From NCBI GenBank assembly GCA_030562195.1, contig CM060202.1:11656001-11720000 (forward strand): 64,000 nt of DNA. The letters are read 5' to 3'. Positions 11,016 to 22,319 of the stretch are shown piece after piece. Below the pieces are notes generated by a model. The model was not told the DNA's origin, searched no databases, and saw only the letters and a list, made by a program, of their open reading frames with translations. Numbering within the stretch: position 1 is the first letter of the stretch; each line of letters opens with the position of its first letter. Source of the stretch: Nipponacmea schrenckii (lineage: Eukaryota > Mollusca > Gastropoda > Lottiidae). A program made the position numbers and the translations under genes.

Positions 11016-14000
11016 CAGAGTCATCAAATCATAATACGTGTTATAAATAGATTTTTGTACTGTCAGCCAGTCATAATCAGCTTTACAAGATAACAATGTG
11101 ATTTCAACCAATAATTACCAATGTTATAAAACAATTTTTATTTAATTCAACCTATCATTGAATTTGGAAGTAATAATATCATCAAATCAATCTGGGGACG
11201 GACAAATGATGTATGACAATGAAAGGAGTCATATATGTTGGAACATTTTTGTCTAAGGTTTCTTGTAGGCCATATATTTATTCTTGATGCCATTCTGCAA
11301 TTAAGTTTGTGAACATAACATGCAGTTTCTATAGAACTAATGTAGTTGATAATATTACATTGATATTTTTATAACCTGCTTTGTCAGTGAAGAATGATGT
11401 ACTTTTAGTTGCCATACATATATTTTAAATGAACGGTATATATCAAAATGGAAATATGGATTGATATTGTGTAATCTTTTTAAACCATTTGTCCATTAGA
11501 ACTTGGATCAAGATCTTGGACATGTCGGAATTGTTCAATTTTGGCTGATATTCTGACTGAATTGGTATGAGGTTATTATTTAGCCTAATTTAATCAAACT
11601 GAATGAATAGCTATATCATGTTATGACTTGTATTAAGTTTTATATTTTTATGATTTTAGAAAAAAAAATTTGTCATAATAGTGTGATAGCTTTAATTTAT
11701 CATTATCAAAATTTTTTAAAATATTTTTGTTCTCCACAGTAGTGACTTGATATAGATTTTGTTTCTCATAATGCTTGATTTTATAAGGAAATGAATATTG
11801 TATATTTGAAAATACATCATGGGTCAGAACTTCCACTAGAGATATCAAGCTGGTTTTCATCTGAAATTTAATTTCATTTATGGTCGTTGGCTGGTCTAGT
11901 ATTCAAAAACAGTTAAAAAAGAAAGGCTCAATGCTCTTTTGTTATCACAAATAGTAAAAGTGTTTTCAAACATGTCTCATAACGCTAAGATTTTAGCGAT
12001 TTAAAAATTTGAAGAAAAGGAAGGCAGTTCCCAGGTTAGTTTATATATTTGCATGAAAAATCTTCTCCATTATATGACAAGTTTAAACAAAAGAAATGCC
12101 ATAAAACAGTATACTGTGATAAAATAGTGATTTAGCAAGGGGTATTTATTGAATCAAGTCGGGTCGTAAAATTACTATTTCATATTATGATTCCAAATAG
12201 ACCAGAGAATTAGACAATGCCTTAGAATGATAAGAATGGATTTGTGCTTATTTATATCTCAAGAAAGGCTTCATTCGGTTATTATTTTGCATTCAATTTT
12301 CTTAACAACTTAAGAAAAAATATTTGTTAATAGTGTCATTTTGTTTTTTAAAATTTGAATATTATTGTGTTTCATTGAAGCTGATAGGTTGTAGAAATCT
12401 AAATGAAGAATTCTGTCTGTCTGTATACCAGTATTCTATTATATGAGCTTACATCTTTAAGGGCCTGACAAAAACCTTTTGGTTATATATTTATTACAGC
12501 TTTTTAAATACTATTAGGTTTATTTTATAAGTACCTGGAAAAAGAGTAAAATTGTTTGAACATTTTGATCATCTCTCCAGATCTAACAGACCTTGAAAAT
12601 ATATTTTAAATATTTTTTCGAGACAGGAACCTGAAATAGTGCAATAAAAAAAATTCTTAATTTCAGAAATCAACAATAAAATGTTTGCTTTGAATTTCCA
12701 CAAAATATTTGTGTGTGATCTTGAAAGTTATATGAAAAGACTGCAGTTTCAGAAATTCCAAATTTGAAAATGTATTAAATTCAACTAGATGGTCATGTGA
12801 GACCTTAATTTGTTAGATTTTATTGCATATTTTCCAAACTTAAAAGAGATTTTATCGTATTAACTGAGGCCTTCTCAATATTAAGTTTGATATTATTGTT
12901 CTGTACTAGTTATAAGCTTTTTAGCTATGTCTTTGTTTTATTCGTCAACCTACAACTTTGTAGAATATGCCTAATTGAAAATCGAAATTGGTGTCATTTT
13001 TGTCTGTCAGTCTGGTTTTCAACTTAGATTGTGAACACAATAAAGATTAGTCTTTATCTGATTGAAATAATGTCATATCATTGAATTGTTGGCAGGTATT
13101 TGATATTTTAAATGAAAAATGTTCTATTTTTATGGTATAATCCTATCCACCAAAGACATTTCTTATATGGAAAGAAGTCAGTCTAATGTTGTACAATAGA
13201 GATGCACAAGATGTACAATAGCTTGGAAGCTGATAGATCTGTGGCTAACTGGTCTAGATTACTTATGTTCTCATATTTTATTTTTTGATATTTTGCAAGT
13301 TCCTGAAGTTTTTAAATGATTTTATTTAAATGATAATTTTTCCTTCTGACAACCCTTTTTACACTACAAATCATTATCTTACCAGGTTCAAAGAATATTC
13401 ATTTTCTTCATAATTTCGATATAAAAAGAAGACCAAATCTTGGGCTCAATGTTTTATGAAGGGTATATCATCCATTGAAATGCTTAATTGCTCAAAGATT
13501 CAACTGAACATCTAGGTGAACTTGTCAAGGCAGCAGTTTTATTACAATGCTTCTTCCTGCATACCAAGTTAAAGGAAATGTCATGTGGACAATTCATATA
13601 ATATAAATCTTAATTTCAAACACTTGTGTTTGTTAGAATAGGATGTATAATTACAGATATCAGAGGAAGTGCTTCCAAGGTAATAAAAACAAGCAGTGGT
13701 TTGCTTTGCTTTAGTTTAACCCGATTCTTCTGTTCTTGATGTTCAAAACTCTGAAAGACTGGAAAGTCAGATTTTATCACATCTTCAATTCTTCCAAACA
13801 TTATAGTTTGTTTCAGGGTAGATAAGTAGCAAGTTCATGCCACTGAAACTACCTCAAACCGAACTGGACATTTGGTTTTATGTTTGGAAAAAATGTCATA
13901 GATATTTTTTTTGTATATTCTTTAACTGATAGTTTCTGGCATAATGGATTTATTGAATTTATATTGAAATCTGGACCAATTCTTTGGACCTTATAAGTTA

Positions 14001-15468
14001 TTTTACTGTTTTGATTACGTATACTCGTCTCTATACTAGAAACAAACACACTTCATGTTTGCCAATATAACCACACACCTAATTATCTATAAATTAATTT
14101 AGTTATTATTTTTGATGCCAAATAAAGCCTTGATGTCTACTGAAAGTCTACCTGAATTGATATAACATGCTGCTGAGTGCACGGTGCCTTGTTGTGTCAT
14201 TTATCATTATTATCCCAAATAATTCAGGGCCATAACTATGGTATTGTCTAATTTGGCATGACGCATTTGCCTCATTTGCCTTGATGTAGTTACTGCCCTA
14301 CCTTTTCAAAATCTTATGCTCAATGTTATATAATTTAATTCACCATTAATCAATAGGTGCACACTCAAGATTTAATACGTTCAATTAGAGTTACCAATTG
14401 TCCTATACTCTTCTTCAATGATGTAAACCGTGAGCTTTGAACACCTTACTAGTTGTAATGACTATTTCATTTCTTATATTTATTTTGCACTGAACATGTT
14501 ATTGAAGTGTTATTTAAAATTGTTCACTTCAATTTAAGTATAACTTATTTAGTCCTGAATTCATATTACTAAGTTATTTTTGTAGTCTCTTATGCATTGT
14601 TGTAATTAGTTACATGTATTAGCTAAATGAAGTATGTTAATTTGTAGCTGTATATATATATTGTTTCATTTTCATATTTCATTTTATAATTAAATAAAAT
14701 AATAATACAATACTGTATTTTACTTCTAATATTTGTATACTGTCATTTCAATTTGACTGAAAGAAATTGACAAATTTACCTTGGTTTTTACATCATGTTC
14801 ATTAGTACTAGGACTTGCACAGTAACTTTTGTTCTTTCTAGCTGATCTGACAGTACCTTCTAAACCTTGCTTCTTTGTGATACAGGTCGAATGTATGCAA
14901 ACGACGAAGTCCACCCCTACATTAATATATCTAAACACATGTGCAGCAGATTTTGCAGGCGGGGCATTATAGTACAATAGAATAGAATACTAGTAATACA
15001 TATTAAATTGATGATTTTTTATCAGTGCCATCCTGTACAATATTTAACTAATGCTGTTCTGTTTGAAATTTGTGCCAGCGCCGTGAAAAATGTTGAACTA
15101 AAAAATTACATACCTCGACGAATATGATAATTTTTTGGCCACAGAAAATCAGAAAACATAGTTGTACAATTATACCTTTACTACAACTGCCATTAGTATT
15201 AAATGCTAAGTGGGAGTCGACATATGTCTTCGTACGGAAAAAAAGAGTATGAATGAGTTTGAAAGATTTAGTCTAGTGAACCACGACAAATACACTCTTG
15301 CCACTTTTAAATTTCACGCTTTTCGTTTTAAATAATTATCGCGATCGATTTATGGGCTATCTTTCAGATAACGGGATAAATTTTCTTTCTTGTGTCAAAA
15401 TTATCATATTATTAAGTTTAAATCTTTTTAGATGCGAAAGTGCCAAAATCTATTTAATTTTTGTCTGA
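11016..15468. other. 3' UTR of the palmitoyltransferase gene and intergenic DNA
   Basis: No coding exon is recognised. AATAAA signals on the plus strand at about 13039 and 14121 and the cluster near 14693-14700 are possible poly(A) sites, so the transcript could have a long AT-rich 3' UTR. Short reading frames here lack family motifs and codon bias. Confidence 0.5.
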
Positions 15469-15471
15469 GGG

Positions 15472-15478
15472 TATAAAA
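15472..15478 (+). promoter_or_regulatory. TATA box of the mucin-like gene
   Basis: TATAAAA preceded by GAGGG and followed by GCAAGATCG. A start of transcription about 25-30 bp downstream (near 15500) would give a ~160-nt leader with no ATG before 15660, which supports both the promoter and the start codon. Confidence 0.7.
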
Positions 15479-15659
15479 GCAAGATCGTTTCCACAGAGGA
15501 GCTAATATCATCTACCAAACTGACAACACAGAATCATCCTATTTAAACCAATTCAACCTCCAACTACTATAACTATAAATTACTACTAGTTTGGGATATC
15601 AACATTTTCTATCAACCAAAAAACCACGAAGGTATAAAATAGACCTACCTCAATACACG

Positions 15660-18600
15660 ATGTGGTGGAAGTGTTTAGCAGTGGTTATTGTTGGAAAGTG
15701 TGCAATGTGTTGGCCTAGTATAGATCACGGCCCTGTGGTTGGAAACCCACAAACATCAACAACTATACTTCTTACAGACACATTCAAACTTCTAAGTGAA
15801 AACTGTAATGAATTTCAAGCTGCGACTAGGCAAGTATGTTCAGATGATGACAGCCAATGTTGTGTATTTTTTTTATTCGCCGATTTCTGTACTAGCTCAT
15901 GTACTTCGCCCAGTTTGTCAGGGGAACCGACGGCCGCAGATCTGTCAAGGTTAAACTCTCTACTAAACATTCGGTCGTGCTTGGTTCTAGTTGATAAAGT
16001 GAATTCGTGTAACGCCCAACTGAATCTGATGTGTCAAGTAGCTAGATTGCTGGTAAATGAATGTAGTGAAAAATTCGATGGTCTACCATCACCAACAACA
16101 TCTCCTAGTACAAGTCCAACAACATCACCAACTACTGGCCCATCAACATCACCTACAACAAGTCCAACCATCAGTCCAGATACTAGTCCAACCCAAAGTC
16201 CAACAGCATCACCTTCTACTAGTCCGTCTACATCACCAACAACTAGTCCTACTACCAGCCCGGCAACATCCCCTACAACAAGTCCAATTACCAGTCCGGC
16301 AACATCTCCTTCAACAAGTCCAACTACCAGTCCGGCAACATCTCCTACAACAAGTCCAATTACCAGTCCGGCAACATCCCCTACAACAAGTCCAACTACC
16401 AGCCCAACAACATCCCCTACAACAAGTCAAATTACCAGTCCGGCAACATCTCCTAAAACAAGTCCAACTACCAGTCCGGCAACATCTCCTACAACAAGTC
16501 CAACTACCAGTCCGACAACATCTCCTACAACAAGTCCAACTACCAGTCCGACAACATCTCCTACAACAAGTCCAATTACCAGTCCGACAACATCTCCTAC
16601 AACAAGTCCGGCAACATCTCCTACAACAAGTCCAATTACCAGTCCGGCAACATCTCCTACAACAAGTCCAACTACCAGTCCGGCAACATCTCCTACAACA
16701 AGTCCAATTACCAGTCCGGCAACATCTCCTACAACAAGTCCAATTACCAGTCCGACAACATCTCCTACAACAAGTCCGGCAACATCTCCTACAACAAGTC
16801 CAATTACCAGTCCGGCAACATCTCCTACAACAAGTCCAATTACCAGTCCGACAACATCCCCAACAACAAGTCCAACTACCAGTCCGACAACATCTCCTAC
16901 AACAAGTCCAATTACCAGTCCGACAACATCCCCAACAACCAGTCCAACTACCAGTCCGACAACATCTCCTACAACAAGTCCAATTACCAGTCCGGCAACA
17001 TCTCCTACAACAAGTCCAATTACCAGTCCGACAACATCCCCTACAACAAGTCCAATTACCAGTCCGGCAACATCTCCTACAACAAGTCCAATTACCAGTC
17101 CGGCAACATCTCCTACAACAAGTCCAATTACCAGTCCGACAACATCCCCTACAACAAGTCCAATTACCAGTCCGACAACATCTCCTACAACAAGTCCAAT
17201 TACCAGTCAGACAACATCTCCTACAACAAGTCCAATTACCAGTCCGACAACATCCCCAACAACAAGTCCAACTACCAGTCCGACAACATCTCCTACAACA
17301 AGTCCAATTACCAGTCCGGCAACATCTCCTACAACAAGTCCAACTACCAGTCCGGCAACATCTCCTACAACAAGTCCAATTACCAGTCCGGCAACATCTC
17401 CTACAACAAGTCCAATTACCAGTCCGGCAACATCTCCTACAACAAGTCCAACTTTCCAGTCCGGCAACATCTCCTACAACAAGTCCAACTACCAGTCCGA
17501 CAACATCTCCTACAACAAGTCCAATTACCAGTCCGACAACATCTCCTACAACAAGTCCAATTACCAGTCCGACAACATCTCCTACAACAAGTCCAATTAC
17601 CAGTCCGACAACATCTCCTACAACAAGTCCAATTACCAGTCCGACAACATCTCCTACAACAAGTCCAATTACCAGTCCGACAACATCCCCTACAACAAGT
17701 CCAACTTTCCAGTCCGACAACATCTCCTACAACAAGTCCAATTACCAGTCCGACAACATCTCCTACAACAAGTCCAATTACCAGTCAGACAACATCTCCT
17801 ACAACAAGTCCAATAAACCCGTCCGACAACATCCCCAACAACAAGTCCAACTTTCCAGTCCGACAACATCTCCTACAACAAGTCCAATTACCAGTCCGGC
17901 AACATCTCCTACAACAAGTCCAACTTTCCAGTCCGGCAACATCTCCTACAACAAGTCCAATTACCAGTCCGGCAACATCTCCTAAAACAAGTCCAACTAC
18001 CAGTCCGGCAACATCTCCTACAACAAGTCCAATTACCAGTCCGACAACATCCCCTACAACAAGTCCAATTACCAGTCCGACAACATCTCCTACAACAAGT
18101 CCAATAACCAGTCCGAAAACATCTCCTACAACAAGTCCGGCAACATCTCCTACAACAAGTCCAATTACCAGTCCGACAACATCTCCTACAACAAGTCCAA
18201 TAACCAGTCCGACAACATCTCCTACAACAAGTCCAATTACCAGTCCGGCAACATCTCCTACAACAAGTCCAACTACCAGTCCGGCAACATCTCCTACAAC
18301 AAGTCCAATTACCAGTCCGACAACATCTCCTACAACAAGTCCAATTACCAGTCCGACAACATCTCCTACAACAAGTCCAATTACCAGTCCGACAACATCT
18401 CCTACAACAAGTCCAACTACCAGTCCGACAACATCTCCTACAACAAGTCCAATTACCAGTCCGGCAACATCTCCTACAACAAGTCCAACTACCAGTCCGA
18501 CAACATCTCCTACAACAAGTCCAATTACCAGTCCGACAACATCTCCTACAACAAGTCCAATTACCAGTCCGACAACATCTCCTACAACAAGTCCAATTAC

Positions 18601-19282
18601 CAGTCCGGCAACATCTCCTACAACAAGTCCAACTACCAGTCCGACAACATCTCCTACAACAAGTCCAATTACCAGTCCGACAACATCTCCTACAACAAGT
18701 CCAACTACCAGTCCGACAACATCTCCTACAACAAGTCCAATTACCAGTCCGACAACATCCCCTACAACAAGTCCAACTACCAGTCCGACAACATCACCTA
18801 CAACAAGTCCAATTACCAGTCCGACAACATCTCCTACAACAAGTCCAATTACCAGTCCGGCAACACCCTCCTACAACAAGTCCAACTACCAGTCCGACAA
18901 CATCTCCTACAACAAGTCCAATTACCAGTCCGGCAACATCTCCTACAACAAGTCCAATTACCAGTCCGACAACATCTCCTACAACAAGTCCAATTACCAG
19001 TCCGACAACATCTCCTACAACAAGTCCAATTACCAGTCCGACAACATCTCCTACAACAAGTCCAACTACCAGTCCGGCAACATCTCCTACAACAGTCCAA
19101 CTACCAGTCCGGCAACATCTCCTACAACAAGTCCAATTACCAGTCCGACAACATCTCCTACAACAAGTCCAATTACGAGTCCGACAACATCACCTACTAT
19201 CAGTCCTATTACCAGTCCGACTATATCACCCACTACCAGTCCTATAACATCTCCTACAACGAGTAGGCATGCTGCTTGCTAG
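15660..19282 (+). CDS. Secreted Cys-rich protein with giant Thr/Ser/Pro mucin-like repeat; frame broken in second half
   Basis: I do not recognise a named family. The first ATG after the TATA box gives a signal peptide, MWWKCLAVVIVGKCAMC (1-~17), then a mature domain to residue ~143 with ten cysteines (49, 60, 67, 68, 77, 81, 107, 117, 125, 135), then TSPTTSPITSPA-type repeats. One unbroken frame runs to about 17455, roughly 600 codons of repeat-bearing protein. After that the repeat frame shifts by +1 at about 17456, 17706, 17816, 17861 and 17926, again at ~18855, and by -1 at ~19085. The net shift puts the final repeats in frame with a plausible natural end, TSRHAAC and TAG at 19280-19282, with AATAAA directly after (19284). 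Read strictly from this sequence, the protein ends at the TAA at 17814-17816 after a Q-S-D-N-I-S-Y-N-K-S-N-Y tail. The Thr/Ser density implies heavy O-glycosylation and a role in mucus or extracellular matrix; this is inference. Array collapse or indel error in the assembly is as likely as real frameshifts. Confidence 0.75.
16090..19262 (+). repeat. Coding minisatellite, 36-nt unit made of 12-nt subunits
   Basis: The unit is ACATCTCCTACAACAAGT + CCAATTACCAGTCCGA/GC, coding TSPTTSPITSP(T/A), that is three TSPx quartets. About 85-90 units fill 3.2 kb. The first 170 bp and the last 90 bp are diverged variants (for example TCACCTACTATCAGTCC); the core is nearly identical, which indicates recent homogenisation. 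Variation is mostly at fixed sites: Ala/Thr (GCA/ACA), Ile/Thr (ATT/ACT) and TCT/TCC. Confidence 0.97.
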
Positions 19283-19283
19283 A

Positions 19284-19289
19284 AATAAA
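19284..19289 (+). terminator. Poly(A) signal of the mucin-like gene
   Basis: AATAAA one base after the TAG stop. It supports the 19282 end as the original gene end, although the 3' UTR would be very short. Confidence 0.5.
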
Positions 19290-19379
19290 TCGCTATTTAT
19301 ACTATAATTTAAGTAATATTAATTATAAAAAGAACCATATATGTGTAAATAAAATTAAGCCTAAAAACATAATTCTTTT

Positions 19380-19670
19380 CATGTAATAACATTTACATGT
19401 ACATAAATATATTAAAACTATTTTAACAAAGTCAAAAGTATTTTCAAAAATTCGAAATGAAATATTAATATTCGAAAAAAAAAATTCAAATTCAAAAGTA
19501 ATTTTCAAGGAAGTCAAAAGTGGTTTTACAAGGTCGAAATGAAAATTCGAATGTATTTTTACAAAGTCGAAATGAAAAATAAAAAATCGAATAGAAAATT
19601 TTAAATTCAATACTATTTTTTACAAAATCAAAAGTATTTTTTTAAAGTTAAAATTCAAAAATCAAAAAAC
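19380..19670. repeat. Degenerate AT-rich short repeat
   Basis: Imperfect repeats of TTTTACAAAGTCGAAATGAAAA / TTTTCAAGGAAGTCAAAAGT at roughly 30-bp spacing. Low complexity, without a coding frame that I would accept. Confidence 0.55.
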
Positions 19671-20039
19671 ATGTGGTATTTGAGCTTCGGTATATACATA
19701 CAACTTTATTTTATATTTCGTATGCACTTCATATATATAATTTCCTAAATATATTAAAATATTTACTGATTTAAAACTAAGACTTCGGTGAAGGGGTGGT
19801 TTTATTCTCCCAACGGCCTGAAGTGAAACAAATACTTCATTGAGAAATTGTGATAAAGGGTCTGGATCTTCCTTGGGTATTTACTTCTGTTCTGATCTAA
19901 ATAAGAAGAAAATAATCATAATAATGCCTGTTATATACAGATTGCAGGCCTTTAGTAATATGCAACTATCATTTTCTGTTTATAGGCATAGGGGAAAATC
20001 TCTTGAAGGCCTAAACTATCATATACTTGCTCGATTACT

Positions 20040-20410
20040 GGTTACTTTGGAAACACCCTTTCTTCAAATTTTTGACTTATTGTTGGTCAGGATTTGGAAT
20101 AAGTTGTCTGAAATTGCACTTTCTTTCAGATTTTGTGAGATAATCATAGATTTTATAGGCGGAAGGATATTTCCTAAATTAGTCGTTGTGTGTGATAGTC
20201 AAGCGGATGCTGATTGAAAATATTGGTCTACTTTCATTTTGACCTGCTCAAGATTTCAATCACTTATGAAACTAAGTATTGTTCAGGCTTTAATATAACA
20301 TATTGAAAAGTCTTCAACGAAATTTCTGACAAAGTTAAAGATGGTTGGATTTCGTGATTTAACATGGAAAAAATTATGGCAAATCTGTATGGGTTCATTT
20401 TAACTAACAA
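20040..20410 (+). repeat. Dispersed repeat family R20, copy A
   Basis: Contains CTGAAATTGCACTTTCTTTC, GGCGGAAGGATATTTCCT, GTTGTGTGTGATAGTCAAGC and AACATGGAAAA followed by ATGGCAAAT. The same ordered words occur in copy B directly downstream and, inverted, in copy C at 39 kb. No reading frame is conserved between copies, so it looks like a non-coding transposable element or old duplicated repeat. Confidence 0.75.
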
Positions 20411-20424
20411 AGTTAAATTGTATA

Positions 20425-20690
20425 ATTTAGTCCGTGCTATTTTTAGAAATCCCCTGTCTCCCTTCCTTTCAGGTTTTCGCCTGCCCGTATTTGATAGTTT
20501 TAGATCTAGATTTAAAATTTAATTTCTGAAACTGCATTTTCTTTCAGAATTTCTGAAGGTTATTTCTCAAAAATAGTGGTTTTGTGTGCGGTGACAGTCA
20601 AGCGGCTGTTGATAAATGAAAGATTGAATTTCATGGAAATAGATGGCAAATGTTTTACTGGTCCAAGTCTGTATCGTTATTTTTTTATAT
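20425..20690 (+). repeat. Dispersed repeat family R20, copy B
   Basis: Contains TTTAGTCCGTGCTATTTTTA, CTGCATTTTCTTTCAGAATT, AAAATAGTGGTTTTGTGTGC and ACAGTCAAGCGGCTGTTGAT, ending near AGATGGCAAATGTTTTACTG. Shorter than copy C because of internal deletion; in tandem with copy A. Confidence 0.8.
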
Positions 20691-21644
20691 TGGTTACTTC
20701 CCTTGGATCACGTATAACATCGGTTGGCTGATCTATAATCAATTTAACATTATCCCTTTAAGTAATGAGTCGCAAGGACAGGAAAAGACCGTTTCTGTTT
20801 TCCGTTTTTCGATTTATCAAGGCATGCTTGTGATTGCAGTCACATGTAGACCCATGCCTATGTTCCATTTCTTGCAAAAACTGGTCATCGTCGCCCGAAG
20901 CTCTCGAAATCTACAATTATCAAGTTAATCACAGAAAATGTGTAATTAAAGAAAGATATAATGGAATGATTTTATTGGTCAAGACTTGTATTCCCCATTA
21001 CGTCACCAAGTTTCAGGAAATCGCCAACTAAACAATTTATCAACTGTCAACATCGTCGACTTCAGAAATTTGTCATTATAGCCTCTCGTCTGCAGATCCC
21101 AAGATAATTGCTGGTGCGAAATTAGAACGTGAAGGCTTTCTGCTCACGAAAATAACAATACGCGACAAAATAGCACGCTTTGTTTCATATAATCACTTCG
21201 TCATATTATATATCACGACCCCATCACTACAATACACAAGAGACTGTTGACAATAGATATCCATCCGCCGACGTTAATCAGACGACTAATTTTAACGTAA
21301 TGCACTGATTGAAATTCTTACATCAAGCTTTGGGTAATCAATCAACCCAGAGATAGGTTTCGTGCCTAATTTCGTGTACTAAGGCACATAATGTGGATTT
21401 ATGATAGAATTATCATTGGTATTGTTAATGCGACCGATGTGATTGTTCTACAGGGATGTCTATTATACTCATTTTGAGGTACTTCGCTGACAGTTTCTCT
21501 TGGGAACGTCTGTAAATACGGATGATTTGTATACACATAAAGTACACTGCACTTGATAAACATTTTCATTACAACGGACATCAAGTCGTTGACGTCAACT
21601 GTTTTAATTCGACACTAAGGATGACTATAGTGTTTTCAAATACT

Positions 21645-21865
21645 TACCTCCAAATGATGTCTCAGAAAATATTTACAACAAAAAGATGCCACAGTAAATA
21701 TTTACCTGTAAATGATGCCCCAGAAAACATTTACAACAAAATGATGTCCAAGAAAACATTTTCAACAAAATCATGCCACAGTTAATACTTACCTCCAAAT
21801 GATGTCCCAGAAAACATTAACAACAAAATGAAGCCACAGTAAATATTTACCTCCAAATGATGCTG
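21645..21865 (+). repeat. ~58-bp tandem repeat, about 3.5 copies
   Basis: Units contain AAATGATGCCCCAGAAAACA, TTTACAACAAAATGATG and CCACAGTAAATATTTACCTC. Copies differ by several substitutions. Confidence 0.8.
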
Positions 21866-22270
21866 ATTTACTGTACTCCACAAGTAATAATTGCTAATGA
21901 TAGTCTACTGATGGAATACAACTGACAAATCTCCGTTGGCGGATTAGGTGATATTAGATTGAAGATATTAGAGTGCAAGCAATTTATTATTTACAATAAC
22001 AAGTGTAAAAGTTCTATGTTTTCAGTTGTCCAATGATATTATGAGCAGACTTACTTATCGGTCATGAGACCTATGTCCAAAACTAGTCTAAAGTGCAATT
22101 AACAAATTAATACAGTAAAAGAATTGGATAATCTTGTTTTAAACAAGTGTACACACGTTTGTGCAGAAGGGGCATTAAAAAATCGATTGAAGTAGTGTTG
22201 TACCCATAGACATGTATAAATAGGATTTTGTACCCATCACCCGCAACTCTTCCAAGCACAGACAGATAAT

Positions 22271-22319
22271 CAAACCAAACCAAACCAAACCAAACCAAAC
22301 CAACAACCACCAACAACAA
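22271..22319 (+). repeat. (AAACC)n microsatellite followed by CAACAACC-rich tract
   Basis: AAACC repeated about six times, then ACCACCAACAAC-type sequence. Confidence 0.95.

Noticed and set aside
16311..17723. 470-codon open frame on the minus strand (Cys/Arg/Trp-rich repeats)
   Set aside because: It is the antisense reading of the 36-nt repeat, open only because the unit has no stop in that frame. The plus strand has the TATA box, signal peptide and stop.
17440..17940. TTTCCAG in the variant units as a splice acceptor that would rescue the frame
   Set aside because: No GTAAGT-like donor exists in the array, and the preceding sequence is not a polypyrimidine tract beyond the TTTCC itself.
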